Below are positions 4,545-5,316 of a stretch of DNA of 5,316 bases, one piece after another. The stretch covers positions 1 through 5,316 of the forward strand of contig QNDV01000207.1 of NCBI GenBank assembly GCA_003646045.1. The letters are read 5' to 3'. Position 1 is the first letter of the stretch. Every line of letters starts with the position of its first letter. The notes beneath the pieces are model-generated. The model was not told where the DNA came from. It searched no databases and worked only from the letters and a program-made list of their open reading frames with translations. The position numbers and the translations under genes were made by a program. The DNA is from a bacterium. Its GTDB lineage: Bacteria; Krumholzibacteriota; Krumholzibacteria; LZORAL124-64-63.

Positions 4545-5316
4545 CAGATGAAGATCTCCATCTCCGTTTCCAATGTTTCCTGCAACTTCTTCGTGGTTTC
4601 ACTGAAGCGTTCCGGCGAGATGCCCAGTATCTGGTTCGCCGCGCTGCCGACCACGTCGAGATCCGGTTCTTCCAGAAAGCCGATACCCAGCTTGTGGCAC
4701 AGCTTGTTGCCCAGATCCAGGTACAGCAACAGGGGGTCGTTCGGGGAAAGAGCCGCCGGATTGTGGTGATTGAGGATCACGCTCTCGAGGGCCGGCGAGA
4801 ACTTCCACTTGTTCACCAGCAGAGCCCCCACCTGGGCGTGATCGAATCCCAGTACTTCACGTTCGGTGGCGGCGAAGGGACGACCTTCGTTGTACACCGT
4901 CTGGACTATCTCGTCGAACTCCGCGGGCAGGCGCTGGGTCAGTACCAGTTTGCCGATGTCGTGGAGCAGACCAGCCAGGAAGGCCTCTTCGGTCAGGGCC
5001 GGGGTCTTGGCTTCGGCCAGCAGACGGCAGGCGAATCCGGCACCGATGGAGTGTTCCCACATCAGGCGTTCCTTCAGACCCGAGGGAGACGACTTCATGT
5101 TGTAGAGATTGCGAGCGGCGCTGGTCACAACCAGGCTGCGGATGGAATTGAAGCCGAGCATGACAATGGCTTCGGTCAGGGTCTTGATCTTGCGGCTGCA
5201 GGAGTACATGGCGCTGTTGGCGATCTTCAGGATGCGGGCCGTCATGGCCTGGTCATCCGAAATCACCTTCTGCAGTTCCTCGGCCGACGTATTGGGATCG
5301 GATGACAACTCAAGCA
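4544..5316 (-). CDS. HDOD-domain signalling protein (first of a tandem pair; N-terminus outside window)
   Basis: 256 residues are visible; the frame is open to the right edge. A TTG at 5306-5308 could be read as a start, but the residues across it (LELSSDPNTSAEEL) continue the standard HDOD N-terminus (usually LP..P....L..L..DPNTSAEEL), so the true start should lie some tens of residues beyond the edge. Landmarks numbered from the TTG: ARILKIANSAMYS (24-36), RKIKTLTEAIVMLGFNSIR (39-57), then potential metal ligands His86 (WEHS), His116-Asp117 (LLHDIGK), His157 (FDHAQV), His181-His182 (LNHH) and Asp198 (LYLDLGN). The C-terminus is a charged helix ending TEMEIFI. It is paralogous to the next gene along its whole visible length but clearly diverged, so the duplication is old. 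It is probably cytosolic, and N-terminal fusion to a receiver or other input domain cannot be excluded because that part is not visible. Confidence 0.9.
   Translation of the reverse strand, partial: LELSSDPNTSAEELQKVISDDQAMTARILKIANSAMYSCSRKIKTLTEAIVMLGFNSIRSLVVTSAARNLYNMKSSPSGLKERLMWEHSIGAGFACRLLAEAKTPALTEEAFLAGLLHDIGKLVLTQRLPAEFDEIVQTVYNEGRPFAATEREVLGFDHAQVGALLVNKWKFSPALESVILNHHNPAALSPNDPLLLYLDLGNKLCHKLGIGFLEEPDLDVVGSAANQILGISPERFSETTKKLQETLETEMEIFI

Noticed and set aside
3625..4551. A 308-codon plus-strand frame opposite the second HDOD gene
   Set aside because: It has the same codon-register relationship to the real gene and no domain signature; it is a shadow of the HDOD coding sequence.
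4337..5305. A 322-codon plus-strand frame opposite the first HDOD gene
   Set aside because: It is in codon register with the first HDOD gene and spans the HDOD-HDOD junction. Its translation is low in complexity (Gln/Val/Gly-rich) and matches nothing I recognise.

Overview
The window is about 5.3 kb of ordinary chromosomal-looking, GC-rich DNA (by eye a little over 60% GC). It is densely coding: there is no RNA gene, mobile element, CRISPR array or gene-free stretch over 100 bases that I can support. The gene set points to a diderm bacterium that uses sigma-54 (MltD-type murein hydrolase, outer-membrane beta-barrel of the PorV/PorQ type, HDOD proteins, sigma-54 activator). PorV/PorQ-type barrels together with high GC suggest the Bacteroidota/Gemmatimonadota side of bacteria (FCB group and related uncultured phyla such as Krumholzibacteriota or Eisenbacteria). 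That placement is inference from gene content, not an identification.

Layout: (1) bases 1-815, plus strand: the C-terminal 270 residues of an MltD-like lytic transglycosylase, ending in LysM repeats. (2) It converges with a PorV/PorQ-type outer-membrane protein gene on the minus strand, with only 18 bases between the two stops and a small hairpin spanning both stop codons. (3) The rest of the window is on the minus strand. Read in transcription order it is: an HDOD-domain protein cut by the right edge (4544-5316), a second HDOD-domain protein 10 bases behind it (3628-4533), a sigma-54-dependent activator with a degenerate receiver domain (2020-3531) after a 96-base gap, and then the outer-membrane protein gene (834-1919) after a 100-base gap.

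Three starts are better placed inside the longest possible reading frames. The second HDOD gene starts at 4533 behind AAGGAG. The sigma-54 activator starts at a TTG at 3531 behind GGAGGT. The outer-membrane protein starts at 1919, because a near-consensus sigma-70 promoter (TTTACA, 17 bp, TATAAT) lies just past the activator's stop and makes an upstream start impossible for its transcript.

The two HDOD genes very likely form one transcript. The activator downstream may be read through from them or use its own modest promoter, so HDOD-HDOD-activator is a plausible signalling module. The barrel protein appears separately transcribed. I found no sigma-54 (-24/-12) promoter in either intergenic gap on the minus strand, so the activator's targets are probably elsewhere. 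Nothing here is a clearly new system. The most interesting points are the tandem HDOD pair next to a sigma-54 activator whose receiver has lost its chemistry, a perfect dyad touching that activator's ribosome binding site, and an EF-hand-like acidic loop in the barrel protein.
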